Below are positions 43,542 through 53,378 of a DNA stretch of 64,000 nucleotides, piece after piece. The stretch is taken from positions 124,001-188,000 of the forward strand of contig NZ_LAQQ01000008.1 of the NCBI RefSeq assembly GCF_000971985.1. The letters are read 5' to 3'. The translations under genes and the position numbers were made by a program. Numbering within the stretch: the stretch's first letter is position 1; each line of letters starts with the position of its first letter. The notes beneath the pieces are model-generated. The model ran no database searches and was not told the DNA's origin. It saw nothing but the letters and a program-made list of their open reading frames with translations. The DNA is from Paenibacillus dauci. Its GTDB lineage: Bacteria > Bacillota > Bacilli > Paenibacillales > Paenibacillaceae.

Positions 43542-45551
43542 TTATCCGTTCAAATGAATCTTCATTGCCGTATAGTTCAGATCCGATGCTTCGCCTGGTA
43601 ACTCTTCTACCGATTGCACCATATCCTGACCATCCATTACGATCACTGGCGTAATCACCGCATAACCAGCTTTACGGATCAGATCGCGGTCAAACTCCAT
43701 CAGCAGCTGACCCTGCTCCACGTCATGACCCTGTTCTACCCGCAGTGTAAATCCTTCCCCTTTGAGCGAGACGGTGTCTACGCCGACATGGATCAGAATC
43801 TGTACACCGGAAGCATGTTCCATAATCAGCGCATGCTTGCTGTTCATCATAATATGAATTACTTTGCCGCTGAACGGTGCATAGATCTTGCCTTCAGACG
43901 GTTCGACTGCAATCCCCTGTCCCATCTGTCGCTCCGCAAAAGCAGGATCGGGTACGGATTCGAGTGGTACAACTTTTCCCTGAACGGGCGCCATAACTTC
44001 CAGCACCGTCAGATCCGAAGTTGCAACCTGTCCGGTTGATGCAGCAGACTGTGATGCCGCTCCACCTGTTGGACTTTTGGCTGTAGTTCCCGCAGCCGGA
44101 ATGGTGCTGTTATTATCACTGTCGTTGGCTGCATTTTGCTGACGCTTGTTCATAAAGCGTCCATACAGTACGGTCAATGTGAAAGGCACGACCAGCACAA
44201 TAGCCATCCCGATAAAGAATACACCCCAATTTTCCGGGAAAATGGAGAGGAAGCCGGGAATCCCGCCGACGCCGACCGAAGATGCCATAACACCATTGAT
44301 CGATACGAGCACACCCGCAATTGCCGAACTGATCATCCCGAATACGAACGGGTATTTATAACGAATATTAACACCAAAGATCGCAGGCTCGGTAACCCCG
44401 AGAAAAGCGGACACCGATGAGGTGACAGCCAGACCTTTGACTTTTTTGTCCTTGAGTACCAGCAGCATTGCCAGTGCACCTGCACCCTGGGCGATATTGG
44501 ACAGTGCCAGCATCGGCCAGAGGAAAGTTCCGCCCTGTGCACCGATCAGCTGTACATCGATTGCCAGGAAAGTATGATGCATCCCGGTAATGACGAGCGG
44601 CGCATATAATCCACCATAGATCAATCCGCCCAGAGCCGGTGCCAGATTGAAGACATAAATTAGTCCTGTTGTGATCGCATTACCGATTGCAAAGGTCACA
44701 GGTCCGATTACCGTAAAGGCCAGGAAGCCTGTCACCAGCAGCGTAATCGGCGCCACCAGCAGCAACTTGAAGGCATCCGGTATTTTCTGATTCAGGAATT
44801 TCTCGATCTTGGCCAGTACATAAGCGGATACGAGTACAGGCAGTACTTGTCCCTGGTAACCGATCTTGTTGACTTCCCAGCCAAATAAATTCCAGACTGG
44901 TACGGTTCCTTCGGTCACTGCTTTGGCATAGTTATTGGCATTTAGCAGGTCCGGATGAACGAGAATCAGCCCGAGTACAACACCCAGCAGCGGATTCCCG
45001 CCAAACCTTGTGACCGCCGACCAACCGATCAATGCCGGCAGGAAAGTAAATGCAGTACTGGCAATCGTATTGATAATCGAAGCAAAGTCGGTCCACTGTG
45101 GATACACTTCTACCAGTGATTTACCGGTAAAGAAAATCCCCGGACCGGTCAGGATATTGTTAATCCCGAGCAGCAAACCTGCCGTTACGATCGCGGGCAG
45201 CAGAGGGATAAAGATATCCGACAGCGTCTTGATCGCGCGCTGAAGCGGGTTTTGCTTTTTGCTGGCGGCACGCTTCACATCGTCCTTGGAAGCGCGGCTT
45301 GCTCCTGTAATCGTTATCAACTCATCGTATACAGTATTGACTACACCCGGGCCGATAACAATCTGATATTGTCCGCCGGTCGAGAACTGGCCTTTGACCA
45401 GATCATTCTGATCGAGTGCATCCTTATCGACCAGATCTTCATCATGCAAGGCAAAACGAAGACGGGTTACACAGTGTGATGCCGTATCGATATTATCTTT
45501 GCCGCCAATCGCAGCGATAATATCTTCTACCTGTTTTCTGTCGACTGCCAT
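43542..45551 (-). CDS. treP: PTS EIIBCA transporter, trehalose type
   Basis: This 669-residue PTS enzyme II imports and phosphorylates a sugar, most likely trehalose by similarity to Bacillus TreP in the N-terminal region. EIIB phosphocysteine is C27 in SHCVTRLRF. The EIIC domain (about 105-460) has ten or so helices and the LGVTEPAIFGVN sugar-binding motif. A Pro/Ser/Thr linker leads to a C-terminal EIIA-Glc domain (about 515-665) with phosphohistidine in ILIHVGVDTV. The EIIA fusion distinguishes it from B. subtilis TreP, which borrows EIIA from PtsG. No trehalose-6-phosphate hydrolase or TreR gene is adjacent in the window. Confidence 0.85.
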   Translation of the reverse strand: MAVDRKQVEDIIAAIGGKDNIDTASHCVTRLRFALHDEDLVDKDALDQNDLVKGQFSTGGQYQIVIGPGVVNTVYDELITITGASRASKDDVKRAASKKQNPLQRAIKTLSDIFIPLLPAIVTAGLLLGINNILTGPGIFFTGKSLVEVYPQWTDFASIINTIASTAFTFLPALIGWSAVTRFGGNPLLGVVLGLILVHPDLLNANNYAKAVTEGTVPVWNLFGWEVNKIGYQGQVLPVLVSAYVLAKIEKFLNQKIPDAFKLLLVAPITLLVTGFLAFTVIGPVTFAIGNAITTGLIYVFNLAPALGGLIYGGLYAPLVITGMHHTFLAIDVQLIGAQGGTFLWPMLALSNIAQGAGALAMLLVLKDKKVKGLAVTSSVSAFLGVTEPAIFGVNIRYKYPFVFGMISSAIAGVLVSINGVMASSVGVGGIPGFLSIFPENWGVFFIGMAIVLVVPFTLTVLYGRFMNKRQQNAANDSDNNSTIPAAGTTAKSPTGGAASQSAASTGQVATSDLTVLEVMAPVQGKVVPLESVPDPAFAERQMGQGIAVEPSEGKIYAPFSGKVIHIMMNSKHALIMEHASGVQILIHVGVDTVSLKGEGFTLRVEQGHDVEQGQLLMEFDRDLIRKAGYAVITPVIVMDGQDMVQSVEELPGEASDLNYTAMKIHLNG

Positions 45552-46028
45552 TTATTTCACTCCTCTGTAAACTGCATATCATCTGTGTATTCTGTGGTGT
45601 CTCTTATGTGTAGTTATGACATTGTGCTCCTCATGTATGCTGTCCATTCAATGTGCAGCGGTGAATCCTTATCCTTGTTCTTATCCTGATCTTGCTGATT
45701 ATAGCCGTACTGTTCAGTCTTGCCCGAGCGTCACTTCCCTCCTCTTATGTAGTGGCCATTATTAGATACTTACCACATTCCTGCTGCTGCCGACTCAATT
45801 CCTTTGAATTTATATCCGTGCTTATGAATAAAACCCGTGCGTTTGCTGCTGTGGTATGCTCTTATTCACTGTGGATATAGGCGTATTTCATGATGGTATT
45901 CTGCTTTATTTTCAAAATTAATTCGTGCAATAAACAGAGACTTCATCTGACATCTGTTTATCCTTTTCTGCTTAACACCTTAATTAATCGTACTGTTCTT
46001 TCGCTTCTCCCCCTCATACCGACATAGC
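45552..46028. other. Long intergenic region upstream of the PTS gene
   Basis: About 480 bases hold no gene that I can support. The PTS promoter and any sugar regulator site must lie here. I see no good cre box, TreR operator or RAT-type hairpin, only weak -10-like elements. The composition is AT-rich with short C/T runs. Confidence 0.45.
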
Positions 46029-46054
46029 AAAAAGACAGCCTCAAAAGGCTGCCT
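46029..46054 (-). terminator. Terminator of the MarR gene
   Basis: On the minus strand, GGCAGCC and GGCTGTC pair around a six-base loop, followed by a T-run, about 100 bases after the MarR stop. Confidence 0.8.
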
Positions 46055-46159
46055 AATCGTTAACGGATTCATATTATGCGTACAGGAATAATATACAGAG
46101 CTATAATACCATTGCAGCCAGAAATCAGAGGCTGCCTGAATATGCATATAGGTTGAGGT

Positions 46160-46582
46160 TCACTCATTATTATTATGATATATTTTGTTCAGCAACTGCC
46201 AGAGTTGTTCCTTTTCCTCTGTCGACAGGCTGCGGGTAAGCTGTGCATTGGCATCCTGCAGAATCTCATGCAGCATTGGCTCAAATGCCTTGGCCCTTTC
46301 AGTCGGATACAGCAGATAGGCACGCCGATCATTTGGATCGGTGCGCCGTTCAATATAACCAGCTTCCTCCAGCTGCCGCACCGAACGGGCTGTCGTCGCT
46401 TTGTCAAATTTGAGGTCGGTAGTCAGCTGATCCTGATTAACGCCCGGTCTTTGTAAAATGGCTTTGAGATAGCTGTGGTGTCCTCCGCTGCCAATATCAT
46501 ACTCTTTGAAGCTGCGAGCCAGATTTTTCTGGTTAAGACGGTTAATATAGGAGATCAGCTTGCCAATCGAATCTCTTTTCAT
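46160..46582 (-). CDS. MarR-family transcriptional regulator
   Basis: This 140-residue winged-helix repressor has the MarR DNA-binding core at about 45-105 (PGVNQDQLTTDLKFDKATTARSVRQLEEAGYIERRTDPNDRRA, split here for reading) with the DRR wing. N- and C-terminal helices form the dimer interface. It is divergent from the MFS efflux gene, a usual arrangement for a drug or phenolic-responsive repressor that controls its neighbour and itself. The ligand is unknown. Confidence 0.92.
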   Translation of the reverse strand: MKRDSIGKLISYINRLNQKNLARSFKEYDIGSGGHHSYLKAILQRPGVNQDQLTTDLKFDKATTARSVRQLEEAGYIERRTDPNDRRAYLLYPTERAKAFEPMLHEILQDANAQLTRSLSTEEKEQLWQLLNKIYHNNNE

Positions 46583-46804
46583 GCCTGTGCACCTACTTCA
46601 ACCGGATAAAGATCCGGATAATATATTCCTGATTGCAGCCCTGTATGAGCTGCACCTGTCTATATACAATCTGCAATGTTATTAATCCGACTGTAATCGC
46701 TATCAAATCGATTAGTTCGCCGGAAGATGGATATATTAATTTTAACGGAATTTCATGATGATGTGTATACAAACGATAAGGAACAGATTCCGAAAAAAAT
46801 AAAT

Positions 46805-46822
46805 TAGTTGCAGATGCAACTA
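46805..46822. promoter_or_regulatory. Operator-like palindrome for the MarR regulator
   Basis: TAGTTGCA-GA-TGCAACTA is a perfect inverted repeat with eight-base arms, the form of a MarR-family operator. It overlaps the -35 element of the MFS promoter, so binding would block transcription. Confidence 0.7.
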
Positions 46823-46836
46823 TGTGGTTATATACT
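46808..46836 (+). promoter_or_regulatory. Sigma-A promoter of the MFS efflux gene
   Basis: TTGCAG (46808-46813) and TATACT (46831-46836) are spaced by exactly 17 bases. Transcription would start near 46843, about 95 bases upstream of the start codon. Confidence 0.65.
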
Positions 46837-46937
46837 CGACTTGTTCTACTGGTTGCAGCGATCGTGATGATATAGATATCGGATCGTACATTGGTATTCC
46901 TCTGGTACTTATTATATAACAGACGAGGTGTTCACTA

Positions 46938-48443
46938 TTGATGGATTCTCCTTCACGTAAAACGTATCAGGATGACCCCGAGATTCAGCGCAGACGCTGG
47001 GTTATCCTGATTGTGATGAATTTATTTACCTTTATGTCCACTCTGGATGGGAGTATTGTAAATATCGCGCTGCCGACCATATCCCATTCGCTGGGACTTC
47101 CGGTAGCGCAGACTGAATGGGTAACAACTATTTACCTGATGGCGATCTGTGCTGCTATTTTATTTTTTGGCAAACTCGGGGATAGTATCGGTAAAATCAA
47201 AATTTTCAAACTGGGAATGCTTATTTTCCTGATCGGATCACTGCTATGCGGATTCAGCACCAGTTTGACCTTTCTCTTGGTCTCGCGCGTCATTCAGGCA
47301 ATTGGCGCATCGATGACAATGGCGAACAGCCAGGGGATTGTGACAGATATTTTCCCGCCCACCGAACGCGGCAAAGCGCTGGGACTCGTCGGTACCTTTG
47401 TATCGTTGGGCAGTATTGCCGGTCCCAGTCTGGGTGGAGTGATATTATCTACACTTGGCTGGCAATCCATTTTCTGGGTCAATGTGCCAATAGGGATTAT
47501 CGCTATTGCATTTGGATGGAAAATGCTCCCGGCGGATATTGTAAAAACCGGCGCACGGATTGATAAAGCAGGCACTGGGCTATTTACTGGCTTTATCCTG
47601 TTCCTGTTCGCCGGACTTCTGCTGGGACAACAGCTGGGTTATGCAGATATGCGTATTGTAAGCTCACTTGTCTTCGCTGCCGTACTGCTTGGTGTATTTT
47701 TGTGGGTGGAGACGCGCAAGTCGGAGCCGCTACTGAAGCTGGAATTGTTTCGTAATCCGCTATTTTCGCTGGGTATTCTGTGCGGCTTTCTCGTATTTGT
47801 ATCGAACTTTTGCTTTAATATTATCGCGCCATTTTATACACAGAGTATTTTGAATCTGTCGCCGTTTCATGCCGGATTTTTGCTGATGCTGTTTCCGATT
47901 ATGATGGTTATTATTGCTCCAATGAGCGGCGCGCTGTCAGACCGGATCGGCTCGGAAATACTTACTTTTGCCGGACTGATTGTGATGGTTATTGCCCAGT
48001 TCGGATTGGCACGGCTGCATGAAGGTAGCCCAATCCCGATTGTCGGTACGTGGGTAGCCATGTTGGGAATTGGAACCGGCATGTTCCAGTCACCGAACAA
48101 TTCGCTGATCATGTCCCGCATTGCCAAAACACAGCTGGGCATTGCCGGCAGTGTAAACTCCCTGATACGTAATATCGGGATGGTCGTCGGTATTACCGTG
48201 GCTACCAGTACCTTGTTTGGTGTGATGAGCAAGGAGGCAGGCTACCGGGTCACCGGGCTGATCCCGGGTCGTCCGGATATTTTCCTTACAGGTATGCATA
48301 TTGTGTTTGTAGTCTCGGCGAGCATTTGCCTGATCGCCGCGCTATTAACCGGCTGGCGTATGCTGCACTCGCGCCGGATTACAGGGGATCATTCGGATGA
48401 GTCCAAGCCGCGGATGACTACAAGCGGAGCTGACGGGAAATAA
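46938..48443 (+). CDS. MFS efflux transporter, DHA2 (14-helix) family
   Basis: This ~500-residue drug:H+ antiporter has a cytoplasmic N-terminus, about 14 helices, and the family motif LDGSIVNIALPTI (motif D1) near residue 38. Motif A-like sequence is seen as GKLGDSIGKIKIF near 76, and motif C is represented by GPSLGGVI near 165. The start is TTG at 46938 (GAGGTG seven bases upstream) or the adjacent ATG at 46941. Divergent from MarR, which is its probable repressor. Confidence 0.92.
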   Translation: MMDSPSRKTYQDDPEIQRRRWVILIVMNLFTFMSTLDGSIVNIALPTISHSLGLPVAQTEWVTTIYLMAICAAILFFGKLGDSIGKIKIFKLGMLIFLIGSLLCGFSTSLTFLLVSRVIQAIGASMTMANSQGIVTDIFPPTERGKALGLVGTFVSLGSIAGPSLGGVILSTLGWQSIFWVNVPIGIIAIAFGWKMLPADIVKTGARIDKAGTGLFTGFILFLFAGLLLGQQLGYADMRIVSSLVFAAVLLGVFLWVETRKSEPLLKLELFRNPLFSLGILCGFLVFVSNFCFNIIAPFYTQSILNLSPFHAGFLLMLFPIMMVIIAPMSGALSDRIGSEILTFAGLIVMVIAQFGLARLHEGSPIPIVGTWVAMLGIGTGMFQSPNNSLIMSRIAKTQLGIAGSVNSLIRNIGMVVGITVATSTLFGVMSKEAGYRVTGLIPGRPDIFLTGMHIVFVVSASICLIAALLTGWRMLHSRRITGDHSDESKPRMTTSGADGK

Positions 48444-48522
48444 TTCTTTTCGATAGATATACCTGCCACGTTCTTTCTCAGCTTGAGGCATGGGACGAAA
48501 GTTGATTTTATTCACATCAAAC

Positions 48523-48567
48523 AAAAAGAGCAATCGCCGTGAGTTAATCTGGCGCATTGCTCTTTTT
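48523..48567. terminator. Bidirectional terminator, MFS gene / propeller gene
   Basis: AAAAAGAGCAATCGCC pairs with GGCGCATTGCTCTTTTT with one bulged base around a 12-base loop. It serves both converging genes. Confidence 0.88.
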
Positions 48568-48616
48568 CAGTATTTTGCTGATACTCAAATTTATCCTGTA
48601 TATCTATACAGCTTGA

Positions 48617-49876
48617 TTATTTATTCTTAATACGGATAACCGCAATGACATCGTTTTTGCCATCGTAAATCGCTAATTGCTGCTTGCCCAGCCAGGCTAC
48701 TCGTGGTTCTTCTTCGCCCTTGTACTGCAATTCAGCTAACCACTTCATCGTTTGGGCATCGGCAATACGTGTAGTCTTACCCTCAAAGTAAATTTCCTTT
48801 GCAGACAAATTGATCGTTCCGCTTCCCACCAACGGATTGATTTCTTTTCCTTGATCATTCAGGAAAAATACTTTGTTGGAGCTTTCATGAATCGTTAGGA
48901 TCCGATTTCCCTTTTCCTTATAAGGGAAGTTCGAACTTGTCATTGCATGCTGCCACTGCTTCTTGCCTTTGGCATCGTACTTGGTTAATCGGCATGCATA
49001 TCCACCTTTAACCGGCATACCACTCTCAATCGCTACCGATAAATCCGGCAGCAAATAGACGAATAATGAATAATCTTTGTTAACAATCGATTTTTTAAAA
49101 GTATACTTCCCTTGATGATCCTGCACACTCAGTGTATAGCGCAAGAAATTACCGTCTGTGACTACAATACGATCCTTCTCTGCATCCCAGACTGTTCCGG
49201 AAATTGTGCGTGTTTTGAGCAATTTCCCGGCTGGATCAAAATACCGAAGCGTAGATTTATTGTTGGTCGAATAGGAGACGACCAACTGATTGTTATCCAT
49301 CAGCCAGTAATTCCATAACTCAAAGGTGGAGTCAGATGAATGAGGCTGTTTGACTGTTCTGGTGATCTTGCCTGTTTTTTCATTAATGGTATGTAGATAA
49401 AATGTATCCTTATCTTCTCCAGCTACAAACATCTCTCCATTGGATTCGACACCATATACACCATCATGGGGACGCTCATTATCGATAATCGTTTCCCACA
49501 CTTTTTTGCCGTCTTTGATCTGAATGGATGCTATTCTGAATCCCTGACGCTTATCTTTAACAGACGCAAAAAATTCATCTTCGGTTTGGTACATAATAAT
49601 AAGATGTTCTCCCGAGCGATCAGGCGACATCGTATGAATAGAGAAAAAATCTTTGGAATCTTTTGCAAATTGAACTTGGTAACTCGCCGCGTTCAGTTTC
49701 CCCTTTTGGTCGGCAAGCCTTACCGATTGGATCGATTTCTCAATTGTGGCTTGAGAAGGTGAAGACTCCGAAGCCACCGCACTGCTCTGATCTGCATGCA
49801 GAGTCGTTGATTCCATAGTTCCTAACATACTCAAAACCAATCCTGCGTATACCAAACGCCTTAACCATGTAGCCAT
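48617..49876 (-). CDS. Secreted beta-propeller-like protein, copy 1
   Basis: This 419-residue secreted protein has a signal peptide (core LVYAGLVLSMLGTM, cleavage near HADQ). The rest is built of beta-strand repeats with PQQ/propeller-like turns (IKDGKKVWETII, DAEKDRIVVTDGN, YDAKGKKQWQH, YDGKNDVIAVIRI). It is a paralog of the gene upstream, with about two-thirds of residues alike by eye. AAGGAGCAAGATA precedes the ATG. Substrate or ligand is unknown. Confidence 0.8.
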   Translation of the reverse strand: MATWLRRLVYAGLVLSMLGTMESTTLHADQSSAVASESSPSQATIEKSIQSVRLADQKGKLNAASYQVQFAKDSKDFFSIHTMSPDRSGEHLIIMYQTEDEFFASVKDKRQGFRIASIQIKDGKKVWETIIDNERPHDGVYGVESNGEMFVAGEDKDTFYLHTINEKTGKITRTVKQPHSSDSTFELWNYWLMDNNQLVVSYSTNNKSTLRYFDPAGKLLKTRTISGTVWDAEKDRIVVTDGNFLRYTLSVQDHQGKYTFKKSIVNKDYSLFVYLLPDLSVAIESGMPVKGGYACRLTKYDAKGKKQWQHAMTSSNFPYKEKGNRILTIHESSNKVFFLNDQGKEINPLVGSGTINLSAKEIYFEGKTTRIADAQTMKWLAELQYKGEEEPRVAWLGKQQLAIYDGKNDVIAVIRIKNK

Positions 49877-49976
49877 TATCTTGCTCCTTCATTTTCAGTC
49901 GTATAATTTCAAGTATATCGGCTGAAGGAATAGATGAACACAATTATTATTCCATTAGTTCGTTGACTCTATCTGC

Positions 49977-51242
49977 CTACTTACCTTTAATACGGATAAC
50001 AGCAATCACATCGTTTTTGCCATCGTAAATCGCTAATTGCTGCTTGCCCAGCCAGGCTACTTGCGGTTTATCCCCTTCATACTCCAATTCTGTTAGCCAT
50101 TTCATCGTTTTCGCATCAGCAATACGTGTAATATTTCCAGTAAAATAAACCTCTTTATTCCTTAAATCCATCCATCCATCTTCACTTCCGAACATCGGAT
50201 GAATTGCTTTTCCCTGATCATTCAGAAAAATCACTTTTTTTTGCACTCGAAGAAAAGCCATCATTTGATTTCCATTTGGCAAATAGGGGGAATATTCATC
50301 CCATATGGTATGCTGCCACTGTTTTTCTCCTCTGGCATTATATTTAATTAATTGAAACCGATCTTTCTGTTTGGCTTTCCCATCAATCTGACTTTCAACA
50401 GCTACCGATTGATCAGGCAGCAAATACGCATTCCAGAAAAATCCTTGATCTGCAATTGATTTTTTGAATATTGTATTTCCCTTGGCATCCTGCACACTTA
50501 GTGTATAGCGAAAAACATCTCCGTTCGTCACAAGAATACGATCTGCCTGCGCACTACGAACAATACCGGGGACGGTACGCGTGCGGAGTAATTTACCAGC
50601 AGCGTCAAAATAACGAAGAGTCGATTGATTGTTTACTTCGTAGGACACAAGTAGCTGGTTATTATCGACCAACCAGTAATCCCATGCCAGAAACGTGGGC
50701 TTGGATGGATGCGGCTGTGAAATCGTTCTTGTAATCTTGCCTGTTTTCTCATCAATGGTATGTAGGTAAAAATGGCTTTTATCCTCTGTAGTCAAAAAGA
50801 TTTCTCCATTGGACTGTACACTGTAAATACTCTGACTAAACTGTTTTTTACCGATAACGGTATCCCATACTTTTTTGCCGTCTTTCGCCTGAATGGATGC
50901 TACTTTAATTGTATTATTTGTAAACTCACCATTTTTGTACACATAATCATGAAGATCGTACACAATGATAATATGTTCCCCTGATCGGTCGGGAAATATC
51001 GAATCGATAGCGGGAAACTCTTTTGAATCTTTTACAAACTGCATCTGGTAACTCGCCGGATTCAGCTTTCCGGTTGGATCTGCCAGCTTCACTGACTTGA
51101 TCGATTGCTCAAGCAGGGACTGCGGTGATGCTGACTCCGAAGCTGCTGTATTATCATCCGCATACATAATTGTGGAATCCATTGTCGCTAACAGACTCAA
51201 AATGATTGCTGTACCTATGAACCGCCCTATCCATTTAACCAT
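49977..51242 (-). CDS. Secreted beta-propeller-like protein, copy 2
   Basis: This ~421-residue paralog of copy 1 has a signal peptide and the same strand repeats (IQAKDGKKVWDTVI, YNARGEKQWQH, IYDGKNDVIAVIRI). The start at 51242 is chosen over the ATG two codons upstream because the leader then aligns exactly with copy 1 (AAGGAGC-7 bases-ATG). The two genes are in the same direction, 100 bases apart, and clearly arose by tandem duplication. Confidence 0.8.
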   Translation of the reverse strand: MVKWIGRFIGTAIILSLLATMDSTIMYADDNTAASESASPQSLLEQSIKSVKLADPTGKLNPASYQMQFVKDSKEFPAIDSIFPDRSGEHIIIVYDLHDYVYKNGEFTNNTIKVASIQAKDGKKVWDTVIGKKQFSQSIYSVQSNGEIFLTTEDKSHFYLHTIDEKTGKITRTISQPHPSKPTFLAWDYWLVDNNQLLVSYEVNNQSTLRYFDAAGKLLRTRTVPGIVRSAQADRILVTNGDVFRYTLSVQDAKGNTIFKKSIADQGFFWNAYLLPDQSVAVESQIDGKAKQKDRFQLIKYNARGEKQWQHTIWDEYSPYLPNGNQMMAFLRVQKKVIFLNDQGKAIHPMFGSEDGWMDLRNKEVYFTGNITRIADAKTMKWLTELEYEGDKPQVAWLGKQQLAIYDGKNDVIAVIRIKGK

Positions 51243-51322
51243 TGTCATGCTCCTTCAATTGTATTAAACACACTTGTATGTATATCGGTTGCATAAACCG
51301 ATAAGAGCAGACATTTTATGTT

Positions 51323-51363
51323 AAAAAGACCGCACTATCCCTCGCGGGATAAAGCGGCCCTTT
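51323..51363 (-). terminator. Terminator of the DUF4261 gene
   Basis: Minus strand: GGGCCGCTTTATCCC and GGGATAGTGCGGTC pair around CGCGA and are followed by TTTTT. Confidence 0.8.
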
Positions 51364-51418
51364 ATACACAGCAGACTCTACAATGACAGAGATTGTACTT
51401 TACGTTACGACAATTGCA

Positions 51419-52282
51419 TCAATACCCAATCTTCATACTGTAGCCATCCATCGCAACTGCGGGAGAACGGGTCAGCTGCAGCTTGTGATCGGCTGTAAAT
51501 CCAATCGTCTCGCCATCGCGGAATGTCACGTCGCTTCCTACCACATAGCTCACAATATTCAGCGTAAATTCAAATACATCCGCCATCTCTTCACTGGAAT
51601 CTACAATCTCGATCTCATCCTTGCCAAAATGCTTCAACCCTACCGTATATGAAGAGCTGCCACCATCCTCGCTCCGGTACAGACCAAGGAATACCCATAG
51701 CTGAACAGGCAGCTCCTGATCCTGGAGCATCCGAGCACTCTCTATATAGGATTCCGCCGACATGACCATAGGCGGAGCATAATAGGCAATCGCATTATCA
51801 AGCTTCAGCACACTGCTCGTAATCTGTGTAAATAATGCATGACCAATCAGCGGATCGGTGATACCCATAACGGTAATGATGACGTGTGTCTGGTGAGTAG
51901 CTACAACCTGCTCCGCCTCCGGCCACAATACATTGTATTTGCAGTTGGATTCGACTTCCTGATTCGGAATGGGTCCCGGCATATAGGCGACCGCAATATT
52001 CATATCCCCCAGTTCAAATACCATATTCTCACCGGCTTCCAGCCCATCCACCTGAATGCCCCAATCGGTCTGCATCGTCCGTACCAATTGCTCGGCATCA
52101 TACTCGGTGCTGTTTAGTAGCGCAAATCCAAGCAGCATACTTGCCGGCTCGGGAGTGTCACTTCCCGGATCGACAGCAGCTCGTGGAGTATTGGCAGCCT
52201 GCACTTCTACATCGGCACGATGGTTACTCTCCTGCTGCACAGGATCTTTCTTTTTTTTACGAAACATATCGAAAATTCCCAT
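51419..52282 (-). CDS. DUF4261 protein
   Basis: This 287-residue cytoplasmic protein has a basic N-terminus, a low-complexity linker (about 12-45) and a DUF4261 domain in two parts (about 48-190 and 195-285), with features such as MPGPIPNQEVE and YYAPPMVMSAE. The family is widespread in bacteria and of unknown function. AAGGAGTGCTGAATA precedes the start. It is transcribed alone, with its own terminator. Confidence 0.85.
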   Translation of the reverse strand: MGIFDMFRKKKKDPVQQESNHRADVEVQAANTPRAAVDPGSDTPEPASMLLGFALLNSTEYDAEQLVRTMQTDWGIQVDGLEAGENMVFELGDMNIAVAYMPGPIPNQEVESNCKYNVLWPEAEQVVATHQTHVIITVMGITDPLIGHALFTQITSSVLKLDNAIAYYAPPMVMSAESYIESARMLQDQELPVQLWVFLGLYRSEDGGSSSYTVGLKHFGKDEIEIVDSSEEMADVFEFTLNIVSYVVGSDVTFRDGETIGFTADHKLQLTRSPAVAMDGYSMKIGY

Positions 52283-52550
52283 TATTCAGCACTCCTTATT
52301 TTGAAATAATATATGTATCCTGCTGCTGTTCACGTCCAGCTGTACTTCTTCCAGCCATGTTCTTCTTTACCAGTTTAACAGTAAAGGAAGCATTTTCCTA
52401 CCATGCCAAAAAGCCTTTCCGAAGAAAGGCTTTTGCTGGCTGTATTATTGAGTATAGATCGTAATGACATGTACTTTATCAGTCCCTGTCCTTTATCCAA
52501 AAGAACGATTCCTACTTTTAAATACAATCATTCTGCTGGTATATTTGCTG

Positions 52551-53075
52551 CTACCAACGTGGAGCATACGAGAATCGCTCTACCAGAGGCTTACCTTCGT
52601 ATACCGGAAACATATCAGAATACCATTTCATTGTATTCAGACGAGTACGCAATTTGACCACATCCGGAATTTTCTCATCGTATACCATCATATAGATGAG
52701 GAATAAACGTCGTCCGTCTTTGTCCCAAAAGGCATCAAAATCGTAAAATACGACATCACGGCCAGTCTCTGCCTTGATCATGGCAGGCAGCGTATTAGCC
52801 AGCGTCTGACCATGAGTCAGGTTCGGATCATCTCCGAATCCGAATCCATCTTCCACATTGAGCAGCATGGTGTAATAATAATAGCGCCGCCATTCCGAAG
52901 GGGATGCACCTTCCGAATTTACTGTCGGAGCAGATTGTGATGAAATGGTTGGCAAATCAGCCGCCGAATAGACATTAGAAGATACATTATCTTCCGCAGC
53001 AGCTCTTGTAGATGAAGGCGTAATCAGCAGCAACAGCATCATTACGGACAGCAAATACAACATTGCTTTTCTCAT
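52551..53075 (-). CDS. Small secreted protein of unknown function
   Basis: This 174-residue protein has a signal peptide (LYLLSVMMLLLLITPSSTRAAA), then a Ser-rich linker (about 30-60) and a soluble domain with a Tyr cluster (WRRYYYYTMLL). I do not recognise a family. GGAGGGAATTT precedes the start. No partner gene is evident. Confidence 0.75.
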   Translation of the reverse strand: MRKAMLYLLSVMMLLLLITPSSTRAAAEDNVSSNVYSAADLPTISSQSAPTVNSEGASPSEWRRYYYYTMLLNVEDGFGFGDDPNLTHGQTLANTLPAMIKAETGRDVVFYDFDAFWDKDGRRLFLIYMMVYDEKIPDVVKLRTRLNTMKWYSDMFPVYEGKPLVERFSYAPRW

Positions 53076-53322
53076 AAATTCCCTCCTGAATGTGTAATGC
53101 AGATAACGATAATACTCGCAGCATATATAGGTATGATCATGCTGACTTCAGGCAGGATGCTGCATCGCTCACAATACCCTCACAGCTTGCTGGATAACAA
53201 AATAACAGACTCCTCTATAATCGTCCTCCTTTCGATATATCCTTCTTTCACAATACCTCATCTACTAAATTATGTATATAATGTAATTTGTGGATAATTA
53301 TAAATAATAAAATGTTAACTAC
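53076..53322. other. Intergenic region, no gene seen
   Basis: About 250 bases between tagO and the small secreted protein hold no supported gene. The promoter of the secreted protein must lie here; no confident element is seen. Confidence 0.4.
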
Positions 53323-53354
53323 AAAAAAGCTCCTTCCCTCAGGAAGAAGCTTTT
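53323..53354 (-). terminator. Terminator of tagO
   Basis: Minus strand: AAAAGCTTCTTCC and GGAAGGAGCTTTT pair around TGAG, followed by a T-run. It lies 25 bases after the tagO stop. Confidence 0.9.
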
Positions 53355-53378
53355 AGCCTGCATAATCTGTCTATTCTA

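Noticed and set aside
45552-45640. Catabolite-responsive element upstream of the PTS gene
   Set aside because: The sequence TGTAAACTGCATATCA near 45572 lacks the conserved CG centre and correct spacing.
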